This document shows, one piece after another, positions 63,065 through 64,000 of a DNA stretch of 64,000 nt. Source of the stretch: Aurelia coerulea. Taxonomy: Eukaryota > Cnidaria > Scyphozoa > Semaeostomeae > Ulmaridae. Under the pieces are notes generated by a model. That model did no database searches. It worked only from the letters and a program-made list of their open reading frames with translations, and was not told the origin of the DNA. The stretch covers positions 9,398,001-9,462,000 of the forward strand of contig CM076960.1 of assembly GCA_039566865.1 (NCBI GenBank), given 5' to 3'. Made by a program: the position numbers and the translations under genes. Within the stretch, counting starts at the first letter, position 1; each line of letters opens with the position of its first letter.

Positions 63065-64000
63065 CATTCTTGGAAACATTACTATAGACATTAGTTTTTT
63101 CTTTAGTCTCATTTTAGCTTTACTGCATAAACAAAATCGATTAATTAAATGTTTATTTTCTCAAAGAAAACAAAATATAAATACAAAAAGTGTGGGTTAA
63201 CTTACTTTAGTAGCTATAATTCATAATATAAAGAGAATTGCACTCATCGTTCTTTAAAACTGTAGTTCTGCCAGTAACATTTCTTTCATAGCACTATATT
63301 AGTGCTGCAGCAACCATTCTTGGAAACATTATTTATAGACATTAGTTTTTTCTTTAGTTCATTTTAGCTTTACTGCATAAACAAACATCGATTAATTAAA
63401 TGTTTATTTTCTCAAAGAAAACAAAATATAAACACAAAAAGTGTGGGTTAACGTACTTTAGTAGCTATAATTCATAATATAAAGAGAATTGCACTCATCG
63501 TTCTTTAAAACTTTAGTTCTGCCAGTAATTTCTTTTATAGCACTATATTAGTGCTGCAGCAACCATTCTTGGAAACATTATTATAGACATTAGTTTTTTC
63601 TTTAGTCTCATTTTAGCTTTACTGCATAAACAAACATCGATTAATTAAATGTTTATTTTCTCAAAGAAAACAAAATATAAACACAAAAAGTGTGGTTAAC
63701 GTACTTTAGTAGCTACAATTCATAATATAAAGAGAATTGCATTCATCGTTCTTTAAAACTTTAGTTCTGTCAGTAATTTTTTATAGCACTATATTAGTGC
63801 TGCAGCAACCATTCTTGGAAACATTATTATAGACATTAGTTTTTTCTTTAGTCTCATTTTAGCTTTTCTGCATAAACAAACATCGATTAATTAAATGTTT
63901 ATTTTCTCAAAGAAAACAAAATATAAACACAAAAAGTGTGGGCTAACTTACTTTAGTAGCTACAATTTATATAATAAAGAGAATTGCACTCATCGTTCTT
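63065..64000. repeat. Continuation of the array to the window end
   Basis: Nearly four monomers follow set III. The first two both carry GCTATAATTCATAATATAA (63214 and about 63464), the expected first member and a tandem copy of it. Later ones are near consensus with small deletions, such as TTTAGTTCATTTTAGC near 63353 and GTGTGGTTAACG near 63690. The window ends inside a monomer, so the array continues to the right. Confidence 0.85.

Larger units (their letters stand above)
1..64000. repeat. Satellite DNA array, about 249 bp monomer, head to tail
   Basis: The whole window is one tandem repeat. The landmark CTTGGAAAC recurs at 1, 250, 498, 747, 996 and 1245, then at the same spacing (with CTAGGAAAC and similar variants) to the right end, giving a period of 247 to 250 bp and roughly 257 copies. 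Every copy I followed has the same orientation. No stretch of 300 bases or more lacks the repeat, and no gene, transposon or unique sequence interrupts it. The consensus I assembled from the right part is 249 bp with 69 G or C (about 28%). Long homogeneous arrays of this sort are known from eukaryotic heterochromatin, often at or near centromeres. The chromosomal location here is inference, and I do not recognise the family. Neither array boundary is visible. Confidence 0.99.

Noticed and set aside
1..64000. CRISPR-like or bacterial repeat array
   Set aside because: The repeats are 249 bp and directly adjacent, with no unique spacers and no cas genes. The pattern is that of satellite DNA.
1..64000. 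Transposon, SINE or LTR origin of the monomer
   Set aside because: No terminal inverted repeats, target duplications, poly-A tail, A and B boxes, or coding remnant of a transposase or reverse transcriptase was seen in the monomer or between monomers.
1..64000. Telomeric repeats or subtelomeric junction
   Set aside because: No run of TTAGGG, TTAGG, TTTAGGG or similar short telomeric units is present. Isolated TTAG words belong to the monomer.

Overview
This 64 kb window is one uninterrupted array of tandem satellite DNA. A single AT-rich unit of about 249 bp (most copies 247 to 250 bp, about 28% G+C in the consensus I counted) repeats head to tail in one orientation from the first base to the last, roughly 257 copies by division. 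I see no protein-coding gene, tRNA, rRNA, transposon, CRISPR array or non-satellite island, and neither edge of the array lies inside the window. A megasatellite-scale, multi-level tandem array of this kind points to a eukaryotic chromosome, most likely a centromeric, pericentromeric, subtelomeric or other heterochromatic block. I do not recognise the family and cannot name the species or clade.

The array is layered. Level 1 is the 249 bp monomer. Level 2 consists of multi-monomer duplications whose offsets are close to whole numbers of monomers: 3-mers (about 747 bp), 4-mers (about 996 bp), and offsets of 8, 10, 11 and 17 monomers. A very regular 14-mer of exactly 3461 bp is repeated in tandem. 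Level 3 is a block of about 24 kb: bases 1-24240 recur, nearly unchanged, at 24592-48565, initially at an offset of 24591 bp. The two large copies differ by scattered substitutions, the loss of one whole monomer, an 11 bp deletion and a few patches of clustered differences, so they look like a real duplication and not a copied assembly segment.

Region by region: 1-24240 is large block copy 1, whose right part enters the 14-mer repeat. 24241-24591 is a rearranged junction next to a fresh one-monomer duplication. 24592-48565 is large block copy 2. From 43934 to about 53100 the 14-mer repeat runs for two full copies and a third that lacks two monomers. 53101-54353 is a diverged transition. 54354-58343 holds short 3-mer and 4-mer repeats. 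58344-61074 consists of near-consensus monomers with no evident higher order. 61075-64000 holds another, weaker 4-mer pattern. Higher-order structure is therefore strong on the left and weak on the right, as expected if the window runs from a homogenised core toward an older or less homogenised part of the array.

Within each monomer the clearest internal structures are two short inverted repeats and an AT-rich palindromic patch (ATCGATTAATTAA). One hairpin, around AGCACTATATTAGTGCT, overlaps a second palindrome (TGCTGCAGCA or TGCTATAGCA), so two alternative cruciforms share one arm. The only open reading frame above trivial size (42556-42741) comes from a one-base deletion in one monomer and is not a gene.
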